From positions 1-39,501 of the forward strand of contig CAVKMX010000004.1 of NCBI GenBank assembly GCA_963657295.1: a DNA stretch of 39,501 nucleotides. The letters are read 5' to 3'. The position numbers and the translations under genes were made by a program. Below are positions 1-8,600 of this stretch, piece after piece (position 1 is the first letter of the stretch; the number at the start of each line of letters is the position of its first letter). The notes beneath the pieces are model-generated. The model searched no databases and was not told the DNA's origin. It saw only the letters and a list, made by a program, of their open reading frames with translations. This DNA comes from CAG-791 sp963657295 (GTDB lineage Bacteria; Bacillota; Clostridia; Lachnospirales; Lachnospiraceae).

Positions 1-70
1 CCCGGACTGGACATTCTCCGCCACCCTGTCGCCCGGCGGGCGAATGAACTGTAACGAATTACGGTGAGAG

Positions 71-103
71 GCTGTCGGAGGAATCTCCGGCGGCTTCTTT
101 TTT
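71..103 (+). terminator. Rho-independent terminator of an upstream gene
   Basis: GCTGTCGGAG (71-80) and CTCCGGCGGC (85-94) form a 10-bp stem with two G-U pairs and a GAAT loop, followed by TTCTTTTTT. It lies ahead of the acetyltransferase gene and most likely ends a gene that starts before the window. The first 51 bases are open in two forward frames (stops at 52-54 and 64-66), too short to say which is the tail of that gene. Confidence 0.8.
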
Positions 104-149
104 ATCGCCCTGAGATGCTACAATGAAGCACGGAGGGAGAGAATTTATT

Positions 150-746
150 ATGTTTTGCAAAGAACTGACTACAGAGGATGTAAAGAGAATTTATCCGTTG
201 ATGCAGCAGGATTTTCCGGACAATGAGCGGAAATCCCTCAGGATGATGCTGGATATGTTTGCAGACGGCACGATGTGCGGCTATGGCTGGTTTGACGGCG
301 AAGGGAGCGGCGAGGGAGCGGGGACAGAGCGCCTGGAGGCCTATGCCTTCTTTGTGGTTCTCGGCAGGCTCTGCCTGTTCGATTACCTGGCTGTCCTGGC
401 CGATCATCGGGGAAAGGGAACAGGCTCTGCCTTTTTCCGGGCCCTTCGGAGCGAGTGGAGGCAGCGGGGCGTTTCCTGCGTCGTCGGAGAGGTGGAGAAT
501 CCGGATTATGCGAACGAGGAAGAGGAAAGGGCAGTAAGGGAGCGGCGCATCTCGTTTTACAGGAGGCTCGGTGTTCTGGATACCGGGGTAACGGGCTGTG
601 TTTACGGGGCGGAATACCGTTTCCTGGAGGTGCCGGTAAACGGTCCGCATACGGCAGAGGAGATCCGGGAGATCATGGAAACCTTCTATCGCTTCTACTG
701 GCCGAAGGAGGCAGATTATCGGCAGCACGTGCTGATCCGGCCGTAA
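150..746 (+). CDS. GNAT-family N-acetyltransferase
   Basis: A 198-residue cytoplasmic protein of the GNAT superfamily, which transfers an acetyl group from acetyl-CoA to an amine; the acceptor cannot be told from sequence. The acetyl-CoA loop is visible at about residues 79-97: a hydrophobic strand (DYLAVLADH), then RGKGTG at 87-92, which fits the R/Q-x-x-G-x-G/A signature, then the helix SAFFRALR. The start at 150 is chosen because GGAGGGAG lies about 12 bases upstream; an in-frame ATG at 123 has no comparable site. The gene stands alone after a terminator and is followed by 159 bases without a recognisable gene. The product is soluble, with no signal peptide or membrane segment. Family assignment is firm, substrate unknown. 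Confidence 0.8.
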   Translation: MFCKELTTEDVKRIYPLMQQDFPDNERKSLRMMLDMFADGTMCGYGWFDGEGSGEGAGTERLEAYAFFVVLGRLCLFDYLAVLADHRGKGTGSAFFRALRSEWRQRGVSCVVGEVENPDYANEEEERAVRERRISFYRRLGVLDTGVTGCVYGAEYRFLEVPVNGPHTAEEIREIMETFYRFYWPKEADYRQHVLIRP

Positions 747-905
747 TTCCCGCTGCTGCCGGCGGTCGGCCTCACCGGGCATCGCACCGAGTGAGCTCTC
801 GCCGGTCTCGTAGGATTCCCTGCCGCGGTCCGGGCGCGGACGGTTCGCGTTCCGATGCGGGTCGAGAATGCGCAGATGCGCAGCATCGGCAGAAAGGAAG
901 GTTTC

Positions 906-3134
906 ATGCAGCTCCTGCACACGCTCTCCCATCCGGGGAGAGAATTCACAGCCATTCCGTTCTGGTTTCTGAACGGTGATCTGACCGATGCCGAAATCCG
1001 GCGGCAGCTCGCTGACTTTGCCGCCCGCGGAGTGTACGGCGTGGTCCTGCACCCGCGCATGGGACTGGCGAAGCGGATTGCCTATCTCGGCGGCACCTAT
1101 TTTCACTACATCCGCACCGCGGTGCGGGCGGCGGCCGACCTGGACATGAGGATTGTTCTCTACGACGACGGAATGTATCCTTCCGGCTCGGCCTGCGGAC
1201 AGGTGGTGGAGGGACATCCGGAGCTGGCCAGTAAGGGCCTTGCTCTGACAGATAACATGCTGCCGGGAGATGAGCTCCTTGCGCAGACGAAGAGCGGCGC
1301 ACTGGTCGTCCGCAGGAGCGGCGGCACGATGCGCGGCCTGCATTGGGGCGAGGACGACGGGGAGCCCGGCGCGCCGCCCACGGCCGACATCCTGAATCCC
1401 GCCGCGGTGGCGCGTTTCATTGCGCTGACGCATGAGGCCTATTACCGGGAACTGAAGGAGTATTTCGGGAACACCGTCATCGGGATGTTCACCGATGAGC
1501 CCAGCATTCTGGGACGGAATGTCGAGGGGATGTTCCCGTGGACCCAGGGCTTTGCCGGTCTGTTCGCGGGGGCCGGCGGGAACCCGGCCGGCCTGGCGGC
1601 ATTGTTCCGGCAGGAGGAGAACGCGGATACGAAGCTGTATCACCGGCTGATCCTGGAGCGGGAGGGGGAGGTGTATTACGGCACCCTTTCGCGGTGGTGT
1701 ACGGCCCACGGCATCGGACTGATGGGACATCCCCATCAGAGCGATGACATTGAGGCGGAGCGATACTTCGCTGTGCCCGGACAGGATCTGGTGCTGCGCT
1801 GGCTGGGGCCGGAGAAGGACGGACTCGCCGGGGCGGATTCCGCGATGGGCAAGTGCAGCGCGGATGCCGCCCGCCTGATGAATCGCCGGCGCAATTCCAA
1901 TGAATGCTTCGGTGCCTGCAGCAGGGAGGACAACCCCTGGCAGTTTTCGAGCGGTGACATGAAATGGTATACGGATTGGCTGGCCGTGCGCGGGGTGAAT
2001 CTGTTCATTCCCCATGCGTTCTACTACAGCATCGCGGGCAAACGCAGGGAGGAGCGTCCGCCGGATGTGGGGCCATACAGCATCTGGTGGCCGCATTATG
2101 AGAAGTGGGCCTCTTATTGGGCCCGACTCTCCGCGCTGATGACGGAGATCGATCTGCACGCAGGGGTTGCCGTGCCGTGCCGGAACCGGGATCTTCGTCC
2201 GGAGGCGGTGCGCACCCTGTATGAGCACCAGACCGGGTTCCAGTACCTGCCGGAGAGCGTGTGGAAGGACTGTGAGGAGAGGGACGGCGCGCTGTACTGC
2301 CGCGGGCACCGCTATGAGGCAGTGCTGGGAGAGGAGAGCTGGTTCCCCGGTGTGCCGCGTTATGCGGCAGAGAGAACGGAGCCGGACTGCCGGTGTGCGC
2401 CGGCGCAGCCGCAGCTGCGCTGCGCCCGTTTTACGAAGGACGGGACGGAGTGCTGGCTGCTGGTCAATGAGGGAGAGGAGCCGATCCGCACGGTGCTGAC
2501 CCTGCCGGCGCAGGGCCCGGTCGGTGCGTATGATCTGTGGAACGGGGCAGCGGTGCAGCAGCCGGCCCGGAAGGCGCAGGAAGGCGTGCAGCTGGAGCTG
2601 CAGCTGCCGGTGCGCGGGAGCCTTCTGCTCTTTGCCTGTACGCCGGCGGAATACGCGCGGCTGCCGGAGCCGGCGGATGCCTGTGCGCTTCCCGCTCCCT
2701 CCTTTTCCCTTATGGAAACCGATTCAGCCGAGGCGAGAAAGATCTTCCGGGCACAGCTTGCCGTGAGCGCCGCAGAGCTTTCGCATCCTTCGGTGAGCCT
2801 GACCGTGGATGCGGAGGAAATGGCGGAGCTGTACGTCAATGGGGTATTTGCGGGGGCCGGCTTCTGGCCGCCGCAGACCTTTGAGCTGCGCAGCCTGCTG
2901 CACGAGGGCACCAATGAGCTGACCCTCATCGTGACCGGCAGCATGGCGAACCGGTACGGCGCACATCCGGTATGGTACGGTCTGCGGCAGGAGAACGGAA
3001 GGATTTCAGAAAAATCCGGCGAAGACGGGGCAGAGCACGGCGGTGAGAACGCCGGCAACGGCGATGGAGAGTCCGCTCATCGCGCCCTCTACCTCACCCA
3101 TTTCCAGGGCCCGGCTGGTTCCGACGGCGTGTGA
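906..3134 (+). CDS. GH106-like glycoside hydrolase (probable alpha-L-rhamnosidase type)
   Basis: A 742-residue protein resembling the large GH106-related hydrolases that act on rhamnose-containing pectin. The N-terminal region starts with FWFLNGDL and has the barrel motif VLHPRMGL. FTDEPS follows at about 195-200 and could supply catalytic acids. A C-terminal jelly-roll-like sugar-binding domain (about 620-705; ELYVNGVFAGAGFWPPQTFEL) ends at PVWYGL. No signal peptide is seen, so it probably works in the cytoplasm on imported oligosaccharides. The start at 906 has AAGGAAGG just upstream; the frame also opens at 855 without a site. The last ~43 residues are antisense to lrgB codons and low in complexity (EDGAEHGGENAGNGDG), so the gene seems to have lost its own stop and reads into the convergent neighbour. 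Linkage specificity is inferred from family resemblance and the pectin context. Confidence 0.7.
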   Translation: MQLLHTLSHPGREFTAIPFWFLNGDLTDAEIRRQLADFAARGVYGVVLHPRMGLAKRIAYLGGTYFHYIRTAVRAAADLDMRIVLYDDGMYPSGSACGQVVEGHPELASKGLALTDNMLPGDELLAQTKSGALVVRRSGGTMRGLHWGEDDGEPGAPPTADILNPAAVARFIALTHEAYYRELKEYFGNTVIGMFTDEPSILGRNVEGMFPWTQGFAGLFAGAGGNPAGLAALFRQEENADTKLYHRLILEREGEVYYGTLSRWCTAHGIGLMGHPHQSDDIEAERYFAVPGQDLVLRWLGPEKDGLAGADSAMGKCSADAARLMNRRRNSNECFGACSREDNPWQFSSGDMKWYTDWLAVRGVNLFIPHAFYYSIAGKRREERPPDVGPYSIWWPHYEKWASYWARLSALMTEIDLHAGVAVPCRNRDLRPEAVRTLYEHQTGFQYLPESVWKDCEERDGALYCRGHRYEAVLGEESWFPGVPRYAAERTEPDCRCAPAQPQLRCARFTKDGTECWLLVNEGEEPIRTVLTLPAQGPVGAYDLWNGAAVQQPARKAQEGVQLELQLPVRGSLLLFACTPAEYARLPEPADACALPAPSFSLMETDSAEARKIFRAQLAVSAAELSHPSVSLTVDAEEMAELYVNGVFAGAGFWPPQTFELRSLLHEGTNELTLIVTGSMANRYGAHPVWYGLRQENGRISEKSGEDGAEHGGENAGNGDGESAHRALYLTHFQGPAGSDGV

Positions 3135-3707
3135 GGAGGTGCCGATCCCGATGCCCTTGGCGATGGGATCGGTGATGTGAAACCATCTGCAGACGGAATC
3201 CGCCAGGAGATTTCCGGCAATGCCGGTCAGAATGACGATGGCGCCCGTGAGCGCCGCAATGCCGCCGAGCTCCGCGGAGACGTCCATGCTGATGGCTGTG
3301 GTGACGGACTTGGGCAGGAGAGTGACATACTGCTCGTGCTCCAGATGCAGGACCACCGCCAGGACCAGGGCACTGGCAAGGCTTAAAAGAGTTCCGACGG
3401 TGATGCCGGCCAGAATGGCGGCGGCATTCTTCTTCAGGAGCTCCAGCTTCTCATAGAGCGGGATGGCGAGGCTGACCGTTGCCGGGAGCAGCAGATAGCT
3501 GACCGGGGCAGAGCTCGCCTTGTAGTCCTCGTAGGGAATGTTCAGAATGCTGAGGAACACGATGACGAAGATGCTGCCAAGGAGCAGGGGGTTCAGGAAG
3601 GCCTTTCCGGTGCGGCGGTTGAGGAGGGCGCCGAGGGCGAAGGCTGCGAGAGTCAGGAGGACACCCCAGACCGAGGACTGGGTCAGGAAATCAATCAATG
3701 GCTGCAT
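3006..3707 (-). CDS. lrgB: LrgB/CidB-family membrane protein
   Basis: A 233-residue, very hydrophobic protein with several membrane segments, matching the LrgB/CidB (YohK) family at its usual length. Typical family blocks are present: LNPLLLGSIFVI near the N-terminus, LLPKSVTTAISMDVSAELGGI in the middle, and GIGTSSHAVGTSRALEMGEVEGAMSGL towards the end. In staphylococci LrgAB modulates murein hydrolase activity and autolysis; in other bacteria and plants relatives export pyruvate or glycolate. The start codon overlaps the end of lrgA by 17 bp, indicating translational coupling in one operon. Its last 129 bases are antisense to the end of the GH106-like gene, so the two transcripts converge and overlap without a visible terminator between them. 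Confidence 0.9.
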   Translation of the reverse strand: MQPLIDFLTQSSVWGVLLTLAAFALGALLNRRTGKAFLNPLLLGSIFVIVFLSILNIPYEDYKASSAPVSYLLLPATVSLAIPLYEKLELLKKNAAAILAGITVGTLLSLASALVLAVVLHLEHEQYVTLLPKSVTTAISMDVSAELGGIAALTGAIVILTGIAGNLLADSVCRWFHITDPIAKGIGIGTSSHAVGTSRALEMGEVEGAMSGLSIAVAGVLTAVLCPVFAGFF

Positions 3708-4134
3708 TCTGCGGCTCTCCTTTCTGCACCATGGTGGCGGATCCGGCGATACAGGAATCGGTCTTCTCTGCGGAGACCACTGCAGACGATTCTCTCCGGC
3801 GGATCAGGGCCTGGGTGGTGCGTCCTGCGGCGGCGAGGACCAGCGCGGTCACAGGAAGGATGGCGATGAGGGCCGGGACCAGCATGGCGCCCAGCTCATC
3901 CCAGAGCTCCATGACGCCGGCTGCGGCCGGAACGAAGAGAAGCGGGAAGATGCCGACGAGAAAAAGTCCGGCCTCCCGTACCTGCTCGAGCTTCACCAGA
4001 CCGCTGCAGAGCGCCAGGAAGAGGAGCAGAAGACCATAGATGCTGGCGGGAACGGGAAACGGCAGGAAGACATGCAGCAGCTCTCCTGCCAGACAGAATC
4101 CCAGGAGCCGCGCGGTCTGAAACACATATCGCAT
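3691..4134 (-). CDS. lrgA: LrgA/CidA-family membrane protein
   Basis: A 147-residue holin-like membrane protein of the LrgA/CidA (YohJ) family, with about four hydrophobic segments (for example YGLLLLFLALCSGL and LFLVGIFPLLFVPAAAGVMELW) and a charged tail longer than usual (RRRESSAVVSAEKTD). It is expected to form membrane oligomers and act with LrgB in controlling autolysis or small-metabolite export. The start at 4134 is preceded by AAAGGTGG at a good distance. The frame stays open to 4248, but those extra codons lie in the 147-bp repeat described separately and are not conserved LrgA sequence. It is the first gene of an lrgAB operon, with the multi-hairpin repeat immediately upstream in its leader. 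Confidence 0.88.
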   Translation of the reverse strand: MRYVFQTARLLGFCLAGELLHVFLPFPVPASIYGLLLLFLALCSGLVKLEQVREAGLFLVGIFPLLFVPAAAGVMELWDELGAMLVPALIAILPVTALVLAAAGRTTQALIRRRESSAVVSAEKTDSCIAGSATMVQKGEPQNAAID

Positions 4135-4163
4135 ACAAACCACCTTTCTGTGTATCTGGCCAG

Positions 4164-4310
4164 CCGCATCGAGGATTTGCGAATGCAAGGAGAAATCCGC
4201 GTATGCGGTTTCTCCGCGGCACGGAGTGATTGTCGGCAGCGCTGACAATCACTCCCGGATAGGAGAAAATGCCATCGGGCATTTTCGAGTATCAAATCCG
4301 AGATGGGTGC
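4164..4310 (-). repeat. 147-bp structured repeat, copy A (lrgA leader)
   Basis: This segment matches 12231-12377 in inverted orientation over 147 bases without gaps: 4164-4262 is identical (99/99) and 4263-4310 has 8 differences. Read on the minus strand towards lrgA it can form consecutive hairpins: AAAATGCC/GGCATTTT, a perfect 12-bp stem GGAGTGATTGTC/GACAATCACTCC, then GGAGAAA-CCGC/GCGG-A-TTTCTCC, and a weaker CGCA/TGCG stem. It ends about 30 bases before the lrgA start. No transposase or terminal duplication is visible. It may be a small non-autonomous mobile element, or a structured RNA leader. Confidence 0.85.
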
Positions 4311-4331
4311 GAAACAGATACCTTTCTATAT

Positions 4332-4366
4332 AAAAAGCCGTCGCCTGCAAGAGACGACGGTTTTTT
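4332..4366 (-). terminator. Bidirectional terminator after the first AraC gene
   Basis: CCGTCG (4338-4343) pairs with CGACGG (4355-4360). The hairpin is followed by T6 on the plus strand and preceded by A5, which is a U-run for minus-strand transcripts. It lies about 100 bases beyond the stop of the AraC gene at 4468 and insulates lrgAB from that gene. No plus-strand gene ends here. Confidence 0.8.
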
Positions 4367-4467
4367 ATTATATTCGCGGAGACAGCCAAAGAAAAGCGGC
4401 CCAGGGACCGGTGAGAAAAGTGGCGACTTTCTGTTCGGATCTGTCTGCCGCGTCTGTCTCTCGCGGG

Positions 4468-5340
4468 TCATGTCGCCCCGAGCTGCAGGAAGTATTTCCT
4501 ATAGGCAAGGGGTGTCATGCCCTCCTTTTTCCGGAAGGCCTGGATGAAATAGCTGCTGCCGTTGAAGCCGCAGCGCCCGGCGATTTCGGCGACGGAAAGG
4601 GAGGTGCTGCGCAGCAGGGCCTTGGCATTCGTGAGCCGCAGCGTGATCAGATACTCCGTTGGTCCGAAGCCGGTCTGCTCCTTGAAGGAGTGGGCGAGAT
4701 AGAATTTGCTGACGTTGAGATGACGGCAGAGATCATCGAGGGAAAGAGCTTCCGTCACGTGCTCCTCCATGTAGGCCATGGCGCTGCGGACGAGGGGCGT
4801 CCGGACGACGGGAGAGGCCTGACTGCTCCCGCGCAGAGAGAGCAGGAACCGGGAGCAGAGACCGATGAGCTCGGTGGAGCATTGAATGGAGGAGGCGATG
4901 CTCAGGTCCCTGCAGCAGTGCTCATAGATCCGGGAGAAGAAATCGGCGGGAAGATCGGTTGTGTTGACGTCCCAGTTTTCCAGAATGCTGTCCAGATATC
5001 CGTCGATGCAGGTCCCGGAGAAATGAATCCAGTACAGCTCCCAGTCGCGGCCCTCTGCACTGTAATAAGAGTGCGGCGCATCGCAGTCAAGGAAGACGGA
5101 GCAATGCGCCGGAACAGACACCTTGCGGCCGCGGTATTCCACAATGCCCTCTCCGCTGCAGGTATAAAGGAGCAGGTAGCTGTGCAGACCGCTTCGGTCA
5201 ATGACGCCGTAATGCGGGCCGGCGCAGTAATGTCCCATGCATTGCACATACATAAATTTCTGCCGGATTTCCTGCGAGGGTGTGAAATCCTCGGCCCAGG
5301 ATCCCTCCTTCAGAGAAGAGTGGGGAATGACGGTTCTCAT
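4468..5340 (-). CDS. AraC-family transcriptional regulator 1
   Basis: A 290-residue one-component regulator. The N-terminal half is a cupin-like sensing domain (HSYLLLYTCSGEGIVEYRG, then VFLDCDAPHSYY), typical of AraC proteins that bind sugars. The C-terminal ~100 residues hold the double helix-turn-helix: SLDDLCRHLNVSKFYLAHSFK and the recognition signature SVAEIAGRCGFNGSSYFIQAFRK at about 240-265. The start at 5340 has AAAAGGAGC upstream; the frame stays open further 5' but without conserved sequence. The gene is divergent from the GH2 gene across 274 bases, so it most likely activates that gene in response to a pectin-derived sugar. A promoter with a short palindrome at its expected start site suggests autoregulation. 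Confidence 0.88.
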   Translation of the reverse strand: MRTVIPHSSLKEGSWAEDFTPSQEIRQKFMYVQCMGHYCAGPHYGVIDRSGLHSYLLLYTCSGEGIVEYRGRKVSVPAHCSVFLDCDAPHSYYSAEGRDWELYWIHFSGTCIDGYLDSILENWDVNTTDLPADFFSRIYEHCCRDLSIASSIQCSTELIGLCSRFLLSLRGSSQASPVVRTPLVRSAMAYMEEHVTEALSLDDLCRHLNVSKFYLAHSFKEQTGFGPTEYLITLRLTNAKALLRSTSLSVAEIAGRCGFNGSSYFIQAFRKKEGMTPLAYRKYFLQLGAT

Positions 5341-5418
5341 GGCGGAAAAGCTCCTTTTCTTCAGGAAATTTCGAAAGGAGACGGGAGGCCTGCAGGGCGG
5401 GCTTCCCTGTCTCCCCTG

Positions 5419-5460
5419 CCGTACATACGGTATCTTATACAGGCAGCGAAGGAAAAGCAA
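5419..5460 (-). promoter_or_regulatory. Putative promoter and operator of AraC regulator 1
   Basis: On the minus strand, TTGCTT (5460-5455) is separated by 17 bases from TAAGAT (5437-5432), a plausible sigma-A promoter. Immediately downstream, CCGTACATACGG (5419-5430) is a CCGTA/TACGG inverted repeat overlapping the expected transcription start, where a bound repressor would block initiation. Confidence 0.45.
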
Positions 5461-5560
5461 GATTATGATATTTTTGAACAAGACAGCAGGATGACGAAGA
5501 GGGCGGGACATGATACGTTTGGGGTGTCGGAGCCAGGCTGTGTGCAGGAGAGAACGGGAA

Positions 5561-5596
5561 GGAAGCAAAGGGAGCAGAGGAAGCAAAGGAAGCAAA
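5561..5596 (+). repeat. 9-bp tandem repeat upstream of the GH2 gene
   Basis: Four 9-bp units (GGAAGCAAA, GGGAGCAGA, GGAAGCAAA, GGAAGCAAA) run head to tail and end at a GGGGG tract. They sit 19-54 bases upstream of the chosen GH2 start, are almost all purine, and present several Shine-Dalgarno-like GGA motifs. In frame they would encode Gly-Ser-Lys-type repeats if translation began at 5510. Confidence 0.7.
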
Positions 5597-5614
5597 GGGG
5601 GACAGAGCGGTTCT

Positions 5615-8600
5615 ATGACAGCAGAGGTGACAGAAGAAATCAGGAATCTTGCCGGTGAATGGCAGCTGGAGCTGGACGGGGTGCCGGCCGGTGTGATCAC
5701 GCTGCCCTCTACGGTGACGGAGAGCGGGTGCGGGGCGGTCAACGAAAGGCAGGAGCGGCAGTTCCTGACAGAGAGGCACACCTTTGCAGGGAAGGCTCTT
5801 TACCGGAGAGAGTACGAATTAAAGGGAACAGGGGGAAAACGGGTCCTGTTCTCCATGGAGCGCAGCCGTGTCACGGAAACCTTTGTCAACGGCGTTCCGG
5901 CAGGGAGAAGAGATCTGCTCACGAGCACCCAGACGCTGGACATCACGGCGCTGGTCAGGGAGGGCCGCAACACCATTGCGGTTGCCGTGGACAACACGTT
6001 GGAAGGATTGCCGCGGCAGGCGATTCTGGAGTCGCACATGGCGTCCGTGCACACGCAGACGAACTGGAACGGCATCGTCGGCAGAATCGGGCTGCGGATC
6101 GAGCCGGAGATCTATCCGGAGCAGATCCGCATTGATCCGGACGCGGCAGGCCGGCGCATCCGCATCCGGGTCAGGGTGTTCTCCGGACGGGAGGGGGCGG
6201 CGCGGATCCGGCTGAGCGTCCGCCAGCCGCAGTACAGCAGCACGGTGGTGGCGGAGGGCGAATACATCCTCGCGGGGGGGAGCGGCTCCTATGAGTATCT
6301 GCTCGAGGGGAAGGTGGACAGCCGAACGCCTCTCTGGAGCGAGTTCGACCCGCAGCTGACCTTTGCGGAGGTCACCCTGGAAACAGAGGACACGGTGCAG
6401 CACAGAAAGGTCCCGTTCGGGCTGCGCGACTACAGGGTGAGCGGGGACCGGCGGCACTTTGCCGTGAACGGGAAAAAGGTTTTCCTCCGGAGCGAGGCGA
6501 ACTGTGCGGTGTTCCCGCTCACCGGATATGCTCCCATGGAGGAGGCTGCGTGGGACAGGCTGTTCGATGTGTATAAGGCCTACGGCATCAACTATGTGCG
6601 CTTCCATTCCTGGTGCCCGCCGGAGGCCGCCTTCCGGAGCGCAGACAGAAAGGGCCTGTACCTTCAGCCGGAGCTCAGCGCGTGGACCTTTCACATGTTC
6701 GAGAAGGATGCGGATTATGATTATTACGGCAGAGAGGCCAGGGCAATCCTGGACCAGTACGGCAATCATCCGTCCCTGGTCGCGCTCACCTGCGGCAATG
6801 AGCTCCGCAGCGGGAACCGCGCGAGGATGGGCGATTTCTGCAGAGCCCTGCAGCGGTATGATCCGACGAGGCTCTATGCGGAGGGCTCCAATGCGTGGTA
6901 CGGGGAGGCCGGAGTGAATCCGGATGCAGATTTCGTGCTCGCACAGGGGAATTGCGGGGAGAAATGGCGGGGCGCCTTTGCCGGCAACCGGGGCTTTATC
7001 AATGATGAGCCGCCGGCGGAAATGCATACGTATTCCGAGGCGCTGCGCGGGATGGAGAAGCCGGTGATCAGCTTTGAGGTCGGCCAGTTCCAGGTCTATC
7101 CGGATTATCGCGAGGCGGACAAATATACCGGCGTGCTGGAGGCAAGGAACCTCAAGGCATACCGGAGGGAAATGGAAGGAAAGGGGCTCGCCGGGAAGGA
7201 CCATGCCTTCCATCTGGCCTCCGGAAGGCTTTCCATGGCGTGCTACCGCGAGGAGATCGAGGCCGCAATGCGGACGCCGGAGCTGGCGGGAATTTCCCTC
7301 CTGGGGCTGCAGGATTTCCCCGGACAGGGGACGGCGCTGGTGGGGATGATCGATGCCTTCGGGGACCCCAAGGAGTTCGCACCCCCGGAGGAGTTCCGCC
7401 GCTTCTTCTCGCCGGTCACACCGCTCCTGCAGTTCCGCCGGAAGACCTTTTACGGCGGGGAGAAGGAGCGGTTCACGGTCCTGGTCCACAACTTCGGCGC
7501 GGAGGATCTCGCGGAGCCGATGGAGCTGACGGTAAAGGACGCAGAGGGGCACACCGTCTGGGAGCAGCACTGGCCGCTGGTGCAGGCGCCGCAGGGGGCG
7601 CTCAGCACCATTGCAGAGGAAGAGCTGACCCTTCCGCCGTGCGGGGAGCCTCAGACTCTGGAGGCGACCGTGCGCATCGGGGAACGGAGCAATGTCTACG
7701 AACTCTATGTTTATCCGGAATCGGTGCTGACGCAGGAGGAGGAAGCCCGCTTCGTGGAGTCGATCGATTCAAAGGCGCTGGCCCGGCTCTGTGCAGGGGA
7801 GGATCTCATTCTGCTGCCGGCGGCGGATCCGCCGGCGGTGCCGGAGAGTTTCCCGGCGTCGTATATTCCGGATTTCTGGTGTTGGTACATGTTCCGCAGA
7901 AGGGACAGCGGCGGGACGATGGGTCTTACGATGGATCCGGAGAACGGCCTCCTGCAGAGGTTCCCGTCCGCCGATCACACGGATGCAAGATGGTGGCACC
8001 TCCTGCACGGGAGCCGCGCCGCAGTGCTCACGGGAACCGGCATTGCGCCGATCATCGGGATGATCGACAACCTGCAGAGGAATGAGATGCTGGCGATGGT
8101 CTACGGCGTCAGGGTCGGAAAGGGGAGACTCCTCATCTGCACCTTCAACACGGAGAATCGAAGGGAGCCGTCGGTGGCGGCCTTTGTCAGGGCCCTGGCG
8201 GATTATGCCGTTTCGGCAGATTTTGCACCGGCGAAGAGCATTTCGGCACAGGAGCTCCGGCGGCTCGTGCCTGGGACGCGCAGAGCGGTCACCGGCAAAG
8301 AGGCGGAGGCAGAGGCCGGATATCGGAGTGAGGCGGCAGGAAATGTCCTTTGCGACGATGCCTGCGTGTGGGATACGGCGGGTCTCTCCGATCCGGAGGA
8401 TGCCTGGATCGCCCTGCGGCTGCATGAGGCGAGAACGGTGGATACGCTGCAGATCCTGTTCACGGAGAGCAGCGCGTACACGGGAGAGGGTGATCCGTAC
8501 AGCCTCCCGGGAGACGTGACGGCCGAGTACCTTGAGGAAGAGGCGTGGCGGCCGGTGCAGGAGAGCTTCCGTCAGGATTTCAGCTGCAGCGACTGGAACC

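Noticed and set aside
3177..3456. Short plus-strand frames within lrgB
   Set aside because: They are antisense to a conserved membrane protein and show no independent features.
4303..5658. A 451-codon plus-strand frame opposite AraC regulator 1
   Set aside because: It is the antisense shadow of a clear AraC gene and starts within the 147-bp repeat and terminator.
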